A stretch of 64,000 nt of DNA from Icerya purchasi (GCA_039619475.1 CM077115.1:133870172-133934171); one strand, 5' to 3'. Counted from the first letter of the stretch, positions 11,925 to 23,206 are shown. Made by a program: numbers and translations. The notes: a model not told the origin generated them from the sequence alone.

Positions 11925-13113
11925 AAATGTGACACTTACGGTTTCTTTCGCGCCAAATAGCGATCTTTCTAACAATCTCTATCACAAGCCCGCAAAAAAA
12001 AATTTTTTAATTTATTTTGCAACCTTCGAGCGTTTCGCTTCTAAGAGTTCAATTTTAAAGTTGGAAACCCGGATGTTCCAAAGTAAAGAAATATACAAGG
12101 ATCGTGTTTTTTTAACCTTGTTCAAAATCTTTAGCCTCGTTAAAAAAATGAAATACGGGTTCATTCCCAATAAATAGCGCTCTTTTCAATAATAGGTATA
12201 TCGTACGTTTGAACAAAAAAAACATTTTTAAAAAAAACTTCGAGCTTTCGGAGCGCCCCGAGGGGATAATTTTAAAGTTGGTAATTTAGATGTTCCAAAC
12301 CGGAGAAATATACGTGGATGCGCATATTTTCTACTTTGTTTAAAATTTTTAGCTACAATACTCGCGTCGCAAATAAGTTCTGGCACCTTTTTTGAACTTT
12401 TCAGCAACTTTGAAAGTTTCGTTAAGAAAATGAAATACGGTTTTATTCCCGACAAATAGCGATCTTTCCAACAATATATCACATGTCCGGGAAAAAAAGT
12501 ATTTTTTTCCAAAATTTCGAGCTTTCAGCGTCCCAAGAGTTTGATTTTTTTTTTTTTTTTGTTTTCCTTGTTTCGGTTTTGAATATAAAGTTGTAAGCTT
12601 GGCTATATTTTTTCTATGAAGCGGTCCTTTATGCATATGTTTGAAATACGTTTTGGTCTTTCCAACGTTTTTACTCCGGCTAATACTTAAGTGAACTTGC
12701 TTTTTTTTACTGTTTTTGGCTCAAAAGGGAGGTTTAAGTGGGTTTTTTTTACCGTAATTTTTTGATTTTATGAAAGTACTCCTGCATTTTATTTTATATT
12801 TTGAATTTCGCCTTTACAGGTTAATCTCTCTGGTGATGAGTTATAATTTTTTAAGGGTGATTTTTGAGGTCGTTTTAAATATAGCACATTATATATTCTT
12901 GACGGTTTTTTGGTTTTTTTTTTGCCACCCGAGGTAATAATCGGTTAGTTTGAAGTTATAGATATATGATTTTAAAGAGAATTTTAATTGTAATTTATGT
13001 TCCAAAGTTTATAAATCAAGCCGTTCATGAGCTATCGGATATTTTAATTGAATATTTTTCTCGTTTATCTTATTAGGATTCCGTACACGTAAATGTGTAC
13101 GGGATCCTAAAAA
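11925..13113 (+). repeat. Dispersed repeat R, copy 1 (tandem units plus 3' hairpin)
   Basis: Shared with 51410-52930. The left part is made of diverged tandem units: the marker tgaaatacgg...ccaataaatagcg recurs at 12149 and 12431 (282 bp apart), with a partial unit from about 11930. A unique part (12600-13075) follows that is almost collinear with 52440-52895, including ttaatctctctggtgatgag and atatagcacattatatattc. It ends in a hairpin, arms 13076-13088 and 13095-13107 with a 6-base loop, followed by CTAA. No protein is encoded; the small minus frames here are shadows. Element class unknown; see findings. Confidence 0.75.
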
Positions 13114-14975
13114 AACATAATATACGTTGATCACTTATAAAATTGAATGGTTATCATGGCCTCGGCCAAATTTAAGCGAAGCTTAAATATTTTTACGACA
13201 TATTTTCCAGAAAAAACGAAAAAAAAAATAGCGTTATAATTTCTTGATTTTTTGCTAGATACGCTTTGCAAAAAGTTCTTTCCGTCCCAATAAAGAGGGT
13301 GTTACATATCAAACGAGAAGGTTCAATTGATGAGCAATGAAATAGATTATTACATTTGATTTAGCAACTGTTTTTAGATCGTTGAAGATTTCTAGATTTG
13401 TTTTTGATGTATTGGTGATCTTATCCCCGCTGAGGGACCAAATGTAACGTTTAGTTTCGTTTATAGTCTTCAGTGACGCCACCACCATGTGAAATTCATT
13501 TAGCTTTATTTATTTTATCCCAGATTATAGATTATTATTATTATGTTATGATTATTACTATGTTATTATTATTATTACTATGTTATTATATTTATGAAAT
13601 CAGGGAGTCGAGCTGCATTTTTTTAGTGAATTAGATTAATATATACGCGGATTTTTCAATGCCGGAAAAAAAAAAAAATGCTCGCAATAGTGTAGTTAAA
13701 TATGCGAATTATGAAATTAATTAAAATGAATAATACGAATCACTAATTGAGGCTAGGTAACGCTCTGATATCCGTATAAAGTGTATTTGTCGTAGCGGAA
13801 AAGGTGAAATTCGAATATTAATAGTTTGGAAAAATTGCGACGACCGGGTCAACAATATCTTTTTCTGTAACTTCGCGTTTACTTTTAAGTAAATTCCAGG
13901 TATTAATGAAAATAAGGTAGAAGACGTTCCCGTGATTTTGACGTCATTCAGGACTTGACCATTGATGGAAACATTTATTTCTTACTGATTCTGCAAAGCA
14001 GCTAACCAGCGACTAATACATTTTTCGTCACAATTATTCGGCTATGCCATTTTCTACACATTTTTTCGTTTAATTTCTGTTCAATCTATCATCGTGTCTT
14101 TCCCCTCAACTTCGACGTAACGATGGGCCATCAACCCGTAACCAACAATTGGTTTTCTTTTACCTTTTCGCAAAGTTATAATTTTATTTACTATTTTTAA
14201 TTTATACGCTTTTTATCTTTGTTTTAGTTTTTTTTTTATTATTTCATTTCGTAATATGCTAAAAATTGAAAACAGCGACGGATTAGCAGAGCGAAGAAAC
14301 CCACACAACGATAATCGTTTGTACAATGAAAACGGAAATGAATCACCTAAAAGAACAAATAGAACAAAAAATTTAATCACTCCCTTTTTATGAGAAGTAG
14401 CGACTGCAGTCTACAGATAAGCCATTTTATCAACAATTACATCCTAATAATAATTTTTCTAAGGTTTCAGCTAATCTCGGATAGTTCAGTCATTTTTTAA
14501 TTACGATTTAAATAATTTTATTTATATTTAATCGTTATAATTTTTTCCTCACGATCGCAGATTTCAATTGTACGCATTCAAACAACCCCGTCATACCATT
14601 TGGCGATTACTACAGGTAGGACAAAAATACAGCAGAAACTGAACTTCCCTGATTCACCCTTTTTTTACGAGCGTTCAATTATTGATTAGTATAAAAATAA
14701 AAACTATCGTGGAGATTAATTAAAAAACATTTTTTTTTTTTTAAATAAAAGTTTATAATAAAAAAATCACATTGATGGTGTTACAATTCACGCGAAATTA
14801 GTTACGAATAATTTTATTTCCGTCAGAAATCAGTACGAAGTGCACTTCTTTTTTAAAAGTTTTAAAAAAACATAAATTTTCTTCTATCACTAAATGGAAT
14901 CAATTTCGTTTTTCACTAGTTTTCCACTTTGATTCCTCTTTAGCTGGGCGGACGTTCACGTTGATTAGCTAAATT
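13114..14975. other. Unassigned AT-rich sequence
   Basis: About 1.9 kb with (ATT)/(TAC)-rich patches near 13540-13590. No coding signal, no recognisable element end. The right edge is the T-run that forms the tail of the minus-strand Jockey-like copy. Confidence 0.35.
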
Positions 14976-16600
14976 GATTTTTTTCTTCCGCTATGCCGGC
15001 TTTACGAGACCGTAAACAGCGCCAGTGACTTTAAATTTACAATCGCCTACCAGAGAATATAAACCAGGCCAATCCGTTCAACGAGAGAATCGAGTTCGAG
15101 GTACCATTTCTGCAGTGAGGATGTAATAGGAAATATATACATATATATAATTAGTACCCGGATGGTGATAATGCGATTTGGCATTGCCCATAGGAGCCTG
15201 GTTAGAGATTGCATTTCATATAGAACACGGACAAATCATAGCAACAAATGCACTCAAGCACAGACCATAGGAGTGCAGAAATGTACAAAGCTTATAGCAC
15301 CACACTGTGGCGACAGATGTTATTAGGCACATTGCCCGTAGAGGCCAGGTTGAAGCTATTCCGAGTGTAAAGGATTGACATTATTGTAACTGCAATGAAA
15401 CATGTATGTACCCATATTGAGGTAATGTAGTTTGAATATATCTATATCACAGAATAATTTGAGTAATAATTGCTATTAAGTGTTAGGAAGGGTGTCACGG
15501 CACTATTTCCTCCTCTTAAGCCTTCTTCTTGGATTATCCCAAGAGTTTTAATATACATATCCCACTTATGTGTTCTGGTTTGTGTTTAATTTTAATTTCT
15601 CAAAGAACCTTCGGTACTGTTCGACATGCTTTAACAAATGGAATATCTAGATCATTATGTAAAGTTAAATTAGAGACATACTTTGAATGATGGACTGTTG
15701 CCTTTGGATCTGCGAGAGTTTTACTAGTGTTCCTATATAGTTCAAGAGTCCATACGGCCATATCGGCGCTATGGCCATTAAGTAGACAGATCTTTTCAAC
15801 TTTAGATTTAGAGTAGATTTCTTTCCGATTAATGGTGATAGTAATTTGTCGCGTGCAAAGATTGTCTTACGGATTTGCGTAACATGAACACGTAAGTCGG
15901 CGATCCAAATGCATACCCAGATACTTAATTGAATCGGTTTGTTCGATCTCAATGTCATTTTTATCTTTAGTTTAGGACATGCGATAAATCTATTTGTAAA
16001 AGTCACCTGTTGGCACTTTTTCTCACTAAATTAAATCCTCCAGTCTTTGGCCTAGTTTTTTTGCATGTATAGGATTAATGTTCGAAGCTAATATAGCTAT
16101 ATCATCCGCGTATGTTGTCGTCATGATTTGATTTGATACTGACAAATCAGAGGTATAAATAAAATATAGAACTGGCCCCAACAAGCTACCTTGTGAGACA
16201 AATTTAGATTTTTTCCCCCCTCAGATACTTTAATTCTTACCAAAAAGGTACACTATTTTTTGTAAATAAGATAAAAAAAACTAAGTTAATATCTGTTGGA
16301 AGAATTTTTCTCAGTTTATACAAAAGCCCTATGTGCTAAACTCGGTCGAAGGCCCGGGCCACATCCAAGAAGACGGCAGAGCACACTTTTTTCTTCTCTA
16401 AAATTGACGCAATCGTGTTCGTATCAGTCTATGGAACTTATTTCGACAACAGAAGTTATACTAGCCGACAACAAGGTATAATCCGGAGTTTTTATTAATT
16501 TGTATTAAAACATTTTTCTCCGATGTTTAGGGCGAGTGGTCGAAGCCCAATAAAATGGCTTCGATAATTTTTAGGTTGTTCCGTATACGTTGTTGATAAA
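14976..16600 (-). mobile_element. Jockey-like non-LTR retrotransposon, minus-strand copy (LINE-J2)
   Basis: Read on the minus strand: about 16395-16290 EKKKVCSAVFLDVARAFDRV then a stop and HIGLLYKLRKILPTDI (RT motif A, FLDVARAFD); about 16205-16100 QGSLLGPVLYFIYTSDL then TTTYADDIAILASNINP (motifs B and C, with intact YADD); 16006-15665 the RT thumb and C-terminus, including RQQSIIQSM. The 3' UTR follows and its end (about 15035-14990) aligns with 57260-57300 of the plus-strand copy at 55677; the T-run 14976-14985 is the poly(A) tail. The copy is 5'-truncated within the RT; the edge near 16560-16600 is soft. Frameshifts and stops make it non-functional although the catalytic aspartates are present. 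Confidence 0.8.
15665..16006 (-). pseudogene. Jockey-like RT C-terminal reading frame
   Basis: 113 codons that align residue for residue with the frames at 56200-56331 and 56419-56550 (TFTNRFIACPKLKI against TFTNGFITCLKLKI; KRSVYLMAIAPIWPYGL against KRSIYLMVISPFWRYGL). This is the RT thumb/connection region after the ADD box. It is a remnant of LINE-J2, not a separate gene; the initiator Met is internal. Confidence 0.8.
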
Positions 16601-16765
16601 ATACCCGCCCGAACACATATGGTCATACAAAAATTTTTTTGATCAAATTGTTAATGTTAAACATATTATTCCGAACAACGTGTAAAACAACCTAGAAATC
16701 ATTATTGCTAATTAATAAATATAACAAAATAATAATATATTAAATTGTAAATAATCCAAGTATGA

Positions 16766-17241
16766 CAAACAAATTTAAATGTATAAATGATTTTATACTA
16801 ATTTAGAAACATTTTCGGGCATAGATGATCAGCTAAAATTTATGAAACAACGAAAGCTATGTGATCAGAACAAATTCTAAATCACACTAAGGTGAACAGA
16901 TGCATTCGTATATAGTTCGAATTCACAATTTTAAAGTCAATATAAAAAGACCAATCAAAGAACTATGTGAGAAGTCGATTACATATAATAAATGCGGAAA
17001 AAAGGTTTACAATATTCTTCTCACAAGTGTTCTTTTAATTGATCTTTATATCGATTTTAAAATTGTGAATTTGAACTATATACGAATGCTTCTGTTTTCT
17101 AACATATATTCACCTTAGTGTGATTTAGAATTTGTTCTGATCGCGTAGCTTTCGTTGTTTCATAAATTTTAGCTGATCATTTACGCCCGAAAATGTTTCT
17201 AAATTATTATAAAATCATTTATACATTTAAATTTGTTTGCT
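16766..17241. repeat. 476-bp inverted repeat (foldback), class unknown
   Basis: The left arm (16766-16974) begins gacaaacaaatttaaatg and the right arm (about 17018-17241) ends catttaaatttgtttgc; the arms pair with scattered mismatches through landmarks such as acattttcgggcat / acgcccgaaaatgt and cactaaggtgaa / ttcaccttagtg. A loop of about 43 bp lies in between. It sits just 5' of the RTE-like LINE. The frame 16900-17118 crosses the loop and is a by-product. No clear target duplication was found. Confidence 0.75.
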
Positions 17242-17348
17242 ATGCATTACAACTTAATGTATTTTTATAATTTTAACAAACAGTATGTTAAAGGATTTTG
17301 TATTAAAAATAATAATATTCTTATTAACCTCGGTTAAGAATCTCGGTT

Positions 17349-17359
17349 ACATAGTACGA
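17349..17359 (+). repeat. Target-site duplication, left copy, of LINE-A
   Basis: The 11 bases acatagtacga occur here and again at 23207-23217, exactly flanking the RTE-like element. The match is perfect. Confidence 0.9.
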
Positions 17360-19104
17360 TGCCATGCGACCCGATTGGCGCTCGGCGTCTTGACGTCCGG
17401 GGTCAAGATGTGAAATGTACGACCGGCCATAACAGTAAGGCTTCCCAGGTACTGAATGGAAAAAATGCTACTGGAAGATTTATAAACAATGAATACCTGT
17501 TTGTCACATGGAATATCAGAGGACTACTCCAACCCGGGAAATTGAAAATTGTAGAAATGGAATTACAACGTTATAATATACAGATATGTGGCTTGACTGA
17601 AACTCATTACCGCTCTACGGGATATTTTACAACAGATGATAATGTAATGTACTGTTCAAGCAACGAAAAAGAAAGTATAAATGGAGTAGCGGTCATTATA
17701 AATAAGAAACTAAACCATCTAGTTACGGGATATAATGCAAAGAACGATCGCATATTAGTACTTAGATTAAACACGAAACCAATTGCTATTAACATAATAT
17801 TGGGTTATGCTCACACGTATAATGATTCAGATGAAACAATCGAGACGTTCTACATGGAGTTACAAGAGGAGATTGATAAAATTCCTAAACGAGAAATTTT
17901 AATATTAATGGGTGACTTTAACGCCAAAATTGGAGCTGGGAAAGAGAGAGGATTTCTAGATGGAATTCTAGGGGAATATGGATTGGGACAACGCAATGGA
18001 AGAGGAGAGCGCTTCCTTCAATTCGCAATTGATAATCAGTTAACAATTACTAACACCATGTTTAAAAATCATCCACGCAGACTCATCACACGGAAGGCAC
18101 CTGGTGACCGATACAGGAATCAGATAGACTATATCCTGATCAACAAACGATGGAGGACGTCTTGTAAAAATGTAAAGGTTTATCCAAGCGCAGAATGCGG
18201 GAGTGACCATAGATTACTAGTCATGAAATTATGTGGAAAAATAAAAGTGCCAGCAGCGAGATTATGCGCACAGCATAAAATGGCAATCACAAATAAAACC
18301 GGATTTTTACAAGAATTCCAAAACATTGTCGCAGATACAGATATTACAAAGAAGCCCCCAAATGAACAATGGAAGTGGTTTAAAGCGTGTGTAACGCGTG
18401 ATTGTCGAAAATCTAGAAAAGTACAATTCCCGATTACGCCACGAAAACCATGGCTGTCAGAAGATACACTGAAACTTATCGAAGAACGGAGAAATATGAT
18501 AATGGAAGGCCCCAGGATAGAAGAGCAATTCAATAGGATTAACAAGAAGATAAAAAGGAGCTGCAGGAAAGACAAGAACAGATTTATTACCATAATATGT
18601 GAGGAGATACAAAAACATGAAGAAAAAAATGAACCTAGAAATCTCTACAAGAAAGTCAGATTTCTGAGCAGAGAATTTAGACTAAAAAATTGGGCAATGG
18701 AAAACAAACAAGGACAACTGAAAACAGGCCGCAGTGAAATAATTGAAATCTGGAGAGAGTATTGTAAGGATTTATATGATCATGAAGACATGAACGAAGA
18801 GGCAATAAATTTTGATGCAGAATTAGAGCCGGAAATCCTAAAGATAGAAGTAGAAGACGCCATACGGTTATTAAAGAATAACAAGGCAGTTGGTATAGAT
18901 AGAATTCCGGCGGAGTTCATAAAACTGATAGGGCAGTCAGGAATTGATATAATGCATTCATTATGTAATACGATATGGAAAACTGGGAAGTGGCCAGAAG
19001 AATGGTGTAGATCCATATACGTACCACTGTTCAAGAAAGGGAAGAGAACGCAATGTAAAAATTATAGAACGATTTCCCTTATATCCCACATGCAAGTAAA
19101 GTAA
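17359..19104 (+). CDS. RTE-like ORF, endonuclease and N-terminal RT part (frameshifted at its end)
   Basis: 581 codons. Residues 48-290 form an AP-type endonuclease: VTWNIRG (Asn52), GLTETH (Glu81), LMGDFNAKIG (185-192 core), RNQIDYIL (254-260) and GSDHRLL (281-287, catalytic SDH). A basic linker follows, then the start of the reverse transcriptase at about 500: LKNNKAVGIDRIPAEFIK and YVPLFKKGKRTQCKNYRTIS. In living RTE elements this protein nicks the target DNA and reverse-transcribes the element RNA. The frame ends early at SHMQVK because of a small insertion (shift of +2) near 19093-19096; the protein continues in another frame from 19104. The ATG at 17359 borrows its first base from the target duplication, so it was probably not the native start. 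Confidence 0.85.
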   Translation: MPCDPIGARRLDVRGQDVKCTTGHNSKASQVLNGKNATGRFINNEYLFVTWNIRGLLQPGKLKIVEMELQRYNIQICGLTETHYRSTGYFTTDDNVMYCSSNEKESINGVAVIINKKLNHLVTGYNAKNDRILVLRLNTKPIAINIILGYAHTYNDSDETIETFYMELQEEIDKIPKREILILMGDFNAKIGAGKERGFLDGILGEYGLGQRNGRGERFLQFAIDNQLTITNTMFKNHPRRLITRKAPGDRYRNQIDYILINKRWRTSCKNVKVYPSAECGSDHRLLVMKLCGKIKVPAARLCAQHKMAITNKTGFLQEFQNIVADTDITKKPPNEQWKWFKACVTRDCRKSRKVQFPITPRKPWLSEDTLKLIEERRNMIMEGPRIEEQFNRINKKIKRSCRKDKNRFITIICEEIQKHEEKNEPRNLYKKVRFLSREFRLKNWAMENKQGQLKTGRSEIIEIWREYCKDLYDHEDMNEEAINFDAELEPEILKIEVEDAIRLLKNNKAVGIDRIPAEFIKLIGQSGIDIMHSLCNTIWKTGKWPEEWCRSIYVPLFKKGKRTQCKNYRTISLISHMQVK

Positions 19105-19412
19105 TGTTACATATAATAAATAGACGTTTATATGGACTAATGAGCTGTCAAATTGCGAACGAACAAGCGGGATTCATGAAAGGACGTGGTACGCGAGAAC
19201 AAATATTGAATTTAAGATTGATGATAGAAAAGACTCGCGAATATGAAATACCATTAATTCTCTGTTTTGTCGATTTTAACAAGGCGTTCGATAATGTTAT
19301 ATGGAGCAAGTTATGGTCTGTGCTCATACAAATGGGAGCACCCAAACACATGGTTAACCTAATACGGAATTTATATGAAAATAACGGTAACATCGTTAGG
19401 ATAGACCGTAAA
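19104..19412 (+). pseudogene. RTE-like ORF, RT motif A segment
   Basis: Continues LINE-A protein after the frameshift: HIINRRLYGLMSCQIANEQA, then GFMKGRGTREQILNLRLMIE, then LCFVDFNKAFDNVIWSKLW. FVDFNKAFD is RT motif A with its catalytic aspartate. The homology to RTE stops at IVRIDRK, exactly where LINE-B begins; the next LINE-A residues (LQTKEFNTKN and a stop replacing Gly before VRQGC) resume at about 22243. Confidence 0.85.
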
Positions 19413-19446
19413 TAACACACTCCAAATTAATACGGAATTATTTCAT

Positions 19447-19701
19447 GTGTTACACTTAAACATAAGAACTGTGAGGCGTAACTGGGATGAATTTATAACT
19501 TACATTCACAGGTCATCTTTAAGTGTAATTGTATTAACTGAAATTAATATAAGTAAGGATGAATTAAATTTATATAATATAAATGGATTCACGAATATTG
19601 GACTACAAAGACCTATTGGGTATAACGGAGGAATACTTGTGTTTATTAATAATAAGTTCATATTCGGGAAGTTAATAATAGGCCAAGTATGGACCTGGTG
19701 A
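19447..19701 (+). pseudogene. LINE-B endonuclease, N-terminal frame
   Basis: 84 codons: LHLNIRTVRRNWDEFITYIH, then SVIVLTEINISKDELNLYNI (TE catalytic pair), then GFTNIGLQR and GGILVFINNKF. This is the first half of an EEP endonuclease. It is linked to the next frame by an overlap and shift at 19689-19701. The upstream end of the element coincides with this domain, so the copy lacks any ORF1. Confidence 0.8.
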
Positions 19702-20999
19702 TGATAGATATAGATATTTGCGAAAACAACCCTTTACGACTAATTGCTATATACAGATCACCGAGCAAAAACGTAGGCGAATTTATAAATGAAACCGATT
19801 CACTTTTAAAAAAATTAGGTAATAAAGATAATTTCCTGTTTTGTGGTGATTTTAATATCGATTTATTGCTTCATAATGCACAGGTTGAGAACTTTTTAAA
19901 TGTAATTTATGGGGCAGGAGGAGTACAGTTAATAAATGGAATTACGAGAGAAGAAGAACGGATCGATAGAAGTACTCAATCACGTATAGATAACATATTT
20001 ATTAAGTATAATACAAATAAAATTACCTCGGGAATTATTAATTCGAAAATATCGGATCATTACATCATCTGTTGTGTGTTTAGTATCTTGAACCGGAATT
20101 GTAAAAATAATAGGAACTCTCTGAGATATGTTTTTGATGAAAAAAGGTTGCAGAATAAGATAATTAATTATAACTGGAAGGAGGTAACTACTTCCTCAAC
20201 GATAGGAAATATGTATGAGCAGATACACTCAGTTTTTAAGGGCTTTTACAAAGAATGCAAGTTGGAAGTACGGGAGAGTAAAAAGTTGACTAAATACTAT
20301 CCTAAAAATGAATGGATGAGTCAAAAAATAATCAATTTTATGAAAATCAGAGATCAGTACTTTAAACTTAGTAAAGGAAATAGAACCAATATTCGATATA
20401 AAAATTTATTTAGAAAATATCGAAATATAGTTACAACAGAAATAAGGAATGCAAAACAGAAATTTTACCAAAATCAAATAGTGAAGGCAAATAATGATAG
20501 TAAAAAAGTGTGGAATGTAATTAACAATATCGTTAATAAAAAAAACAAAACAACAATAGATGACTTCATTATAAAACATTTTGGGAATTCTGCTATAGTA
20601 GCTGATCAATTTAGTGACTACTTTATGCGTTCAGTAGAACAACATAGACACAAATGTCACATTCGGTTATTGAATACGAACTCTGATAATTTCATCTTGT
20701 CTTCCTTTTATATTCCACCTGCTAATAAATCCCAAATAGAAATAATAATTAACGATCTCCTAGAAAGTCTGGGCATTAAAAATAATCAACTTAAGTGGTT
20801 TCGAAATTATATAACAAATAGAAAAAACATGGTCAAAATTGCAGGGAATAAAAGTAATGAAAAAACTATTCAATATGGCGTAGGTCAGGGTACCGTATTG
20901 GCTCCTATGCTTTTTCTCATTTATACTAACTCGTTATGCAAGCATATTAAAAATGCCAAGGTATTATACGCTTTCGCTGATGATATTGCCCCTTATTAA
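19689..20999 (+). pseudogene. LINE-B endonuclease C-terminal part fused to RT remnant (internal deletion)
   Basis: 436 codons. The first part completes the endonuclease: LRLIAIYRSPSKNVGEF, NFLFCGDFNIDLLLH (GDFN), SRIDNIFIKYN, ISDHYIICCVF (SDH). A lysine-rich linker follows with KNKTTIDDF. The RT portion then jumps straight to GIKNNQLKWFRNYITNRKNM, YGVGQGTVLAPMLFLIYTNS (motif B, QGTVLAP) and YAFADDIAPY (motif C, FADD). Fingers and motif A are absent, so it could not polymerise. The frame stops at 20999 just after the ADD box. Confidence 0.8.
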
Positions 21000-22242
21000 T
21001 TGAGCACAACAATTTAGAGATTATGGAAAAATTATTACAAGAGGATGTGTAGATAATTTGAGTAAATGGGCACATGATAGGAAGTTATGTATAAATATAA
21101 ACAAATCAAAAGTATTACACGTTCGGAATAATTCTAAACATAACACACGCGACCCGCGAATTGTCCTTCATAATAGCCTTCATGAGCTTCATAAAAATAT
21201 CAGTACACATCTATGTCCTTGTCCACCATTAGAGAACGTGCATGACACTTTAAATATCTAGGTATGTATATTGATAAATCCTTGAACTGGAAAAAACACA
21301 TTCAAAGTTTAAACTCGAAATTAAGACAGTGTCAATTCCAGCTTTATATAAAATAAAGCAGGTACTATCATATCGAATTCTACGTATATACTATAATTCA
21401 ATAATAATGTCTAGAATATTATATGGAATTCAAATATATTATGTGAGGGGCTAAGAAAACGGAAATTAATAAAATAAGTAAAATACAGAAGAGGTGTTTG
21501 AAACTTGTACTCCCCCACTGGAAATAAATCGACTTTAGATCAATTATGTGTGAAAGGAAAATGATAAAATGTCTCCCAAGATGTACTATTTCTATTATAG
21601 ATTACTAGAATTTAATGTCAATAATATAAAATTACCATCCAGGGAAAAAATCCAATTAGCAAGAAACCAAAGTAATACATATTACATCTATCCCCGGGGG
21701 GTGTAAATCTACGAATTGACAACACTGATGGCTCAGTTTTAATTAATTTAAATAAGTGCAATCCCTAATCATATACTAGAGGAAAAAAAAATTGGTGCGT
21801 GGAACAAAGAGGTGCAAAAATGGTTGAAGGAATGGTGCAAAGACTGAAGATCAAATCTCGTCCTTTATCTCATTACTATTTGATGGTTCTTTTCTGTTTA
21901 CGGTTTTGTTAGTTTTTGACTTTGTCGTGTCCTTCCTGGATTTTAGGCTCTCACTGATCATGCTTTATTTCGATTATAAATATTAAGCTGTCTGCATATA
22001 TTGGTATTCAGATGGATATTACGCGGCATTTTTTATTTTTTTGCCATACATATATATGCTATTACTTTAATATAAATAATGCTAAGTCTGTTATTATTGT
22101 TAGTTTCGAAATAATTTAAGTTAGTTTTAATTTATTGTACTATATACCTATTATAATAAACGTTGATAAGAGTGTTGGGCACTCACACAACGGGCATATT
22201 TGCCCTGTGAGACCCACAACTTATTCTATAAAAAAAAAAAAA

Positions 22243-22828
22243 TCTACAAACGAAGGAATTTAATACAAAAAATTGAGTCCGACAAGGATGCATTTTATCG
22301 CCCATTTTATTTAATCTGTATTCCGAACATGTCATGAGGATTGTTATTGAGCAATGGACGGGCGGTATATTAATGGGAGGAAGAAAAATCTCAAATTTTC
22401 GATATGCAGATGACACGACGCTAGTCGCTGCCGACATGAAGGAAATGGAAGAACTACTGAAGAAGTTAGTGGATATTAGCATTTCATATGGCTTGAGCAT
22501 AAACCAAACCAAAACAAAAGTTATGGTAATAGACAGAGGGAAGAACACAATACCATTAAATGGGAGAGTGGTTTCCGGGTATGAAACGGTAGACAGCTTC
22601 GTATATCTCGGATCTCTGATAGAAAGTAATGGTAGTTCAGAAGAGGAAGTGAAACGTCGTATACAAATTGCCCGTAGCGCTATGTCCAGACTGAATAAGA
22701 TATGGAATGACGGATCTATTAATAAAAACTGCAAAAGTGAAGTTGGTCAACACACTGATTTTCTCGATCTTACTGTACGCAGCAGAAACTTGGACACTGA
22801 AAAAGGCAACTATAAGACGAGTAGATAG
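22243..22828 (+). pseudogene. RTE-like ORF, RT motifs B-C after LINE-B
   Basis: Resumes LINE-A: a stop replaces the Gly of GVRQGC, then VRQGCILSPILFNLYSEHVM (motif B), ISNFRYADDTTLVAADM (motif C, YADD), SYGLSINQTKTKVMVID (motif D) and FVYLGSLIESNGSSEEEVKR. The clean continuation from the 19104-19412 segment is what shows that the intervening 2.8 kb is an insertion. Frame is lost near 22730. Confidence 0.85.
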
Positions 22829-22901
22829 TTTCCAGATGTGGTGTTGGCGAACGGTTCTTAAAATACCCTCGACCGCAAAACGAACCAATATACATCTGTA
22901 A
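22707..22901 (+). pseudogene. RTE-like ORF, post-RT segment in a shifted frame
   Basis: KVKLVNTLIFSILLYAAETW then RRVDSFQMWCWRTVLKIPST and AKRTN: the conserved stretch after the RT thumb of RTE proteins (LL.G.ETW...MWC.R..L.I.W...R.N). It overlaps the previous frame out of phase, which marks a frameshift at about 22730. Confidence 0.8.
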
Positions 22902-23167
22902 TAGAAGAAATCGGGACTGCGCAACGATTATCCAGTATTGTACTCAGCCGTAAGATGAAATTTTTTGGACACCTTATGCGCAGAGAAAATGGAATGGAGC
23001 GCTGGCTGATACAGGCGAAAGTGGAAGGCAAGAGATCCAGAGGTCGACCACCAGCGCGATGGACCAATGCGATACAGGGTGTAACGGGTCTGAGCTTACA
23101 GATGTCCTGTCTCAAAGCAGAGAATCGCGAGCAATGGCGAAAAATAATTAAATCGGCGTCGCCATGA
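22899..23167 (+). pseudogene. RTE-like ORF, C-terminal segment
   Basis: Translates as EEIGTAQRLSSIVLSRKMKF, FGHLMRRENGMERWLIQAK, VEGKRSRGRPPARWTNAI and ends with REQWRKIIKSASP. GH.MRR...K..GKR.RGRP..RW is the basic C-terminal signature of RTE-type proteins. The stop codon at 23165-23167 lies about 40 bases before the element end, whose only UTR features are a CCCCTCTGGGG hairpin and an (ATG)3 tail. A related C-terminus is at 63185-63370. Confidence 0.85.
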
Positions 23168-23206
23168 TCACGACACCCCTCTGGGGTTTTCGACCAAATG
23201 ATGATG

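Larger units (their letters stand above)
19413..22240 (+). mobile_element. CR1/L2/Daphne-like non-LTR retrotransposon (LINE-B, copy 1), nested in LINE-A
   Basis: Begins at the start of an endonuclease domain (LHLNIRTVRRNWDEF, 19447) and ends with a 3' UTR whose last about 60 bases (gttgggcactcacacaacgg ... gacccacaacttatt) recur at 48274-48330 in a second copy, followed by an A-run at 22229-22241. Large parts of the RT are missing: between INDLLES and LGIKNNQLKWF (about 20760-20775) motifs 0 to A are deleted. The region 21000-22140 is the decayed RT thumb and 3' UTR with many stops; 21290-21470 aligns with 47348-47490. Clade assignment is tentative. It is younger than LINE-A because it interrupts it. 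Confidence 0.8.
17360..23206 (+). mobile_element. RTE/BovB-like non-LTR retrotransposon (LINE-A), interrupted by LINE-B
   Basis: Flanked by a perfect 11-bp target duplication. Without the nested LINE-B (about 19413-22240) it measures about 3.0 kb, close to a full-length RTE element. Domain order: AP-endonuclease (EEP) then reverse transcriptase then a short C-terminal domain with the GHLMRR...GKRSRGRP...RW signature. The 3' UTR is only about 40 bases and ends in ATGATGATG, as RTE elements typically end in a short repeat rather than poly(A). RTE/BovB assignment rests on the similarity of this EEP-RT protein to what is often annotated as craniofacial development protein 2-like. The copy is dead: one frameshift at 19095, one stop at the RT motif B, and two later shifts. 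Confidence 0.9.

Noticed and set aside
12228..12636. Two overlapping minus frames of about 95 codons with counterparts at 52260-52460
   Set aside because: They look conserved (MHKGPLHRKNIAK / MHKEPLHKKTIAK) only because both lie in repeat R; frames are broken by homopolymers and show no domain.
16900..17118. 72-codon frame
   Set aside because: It spans the loop and both arms of an inverted repeat; no domain.
18180..18593. 137-codon minus-strand frame
   Set aside because: Antisense shadow of the RTE-like ORF, as are the other minus frames at 17607-17795, 18780-19034 and 19148-19420.
22183..22734. 183-codon minus-strand frame
   Set aside because: Antisense of the RT motif B-D region of LINE-A and the 3' end of LINE-B.
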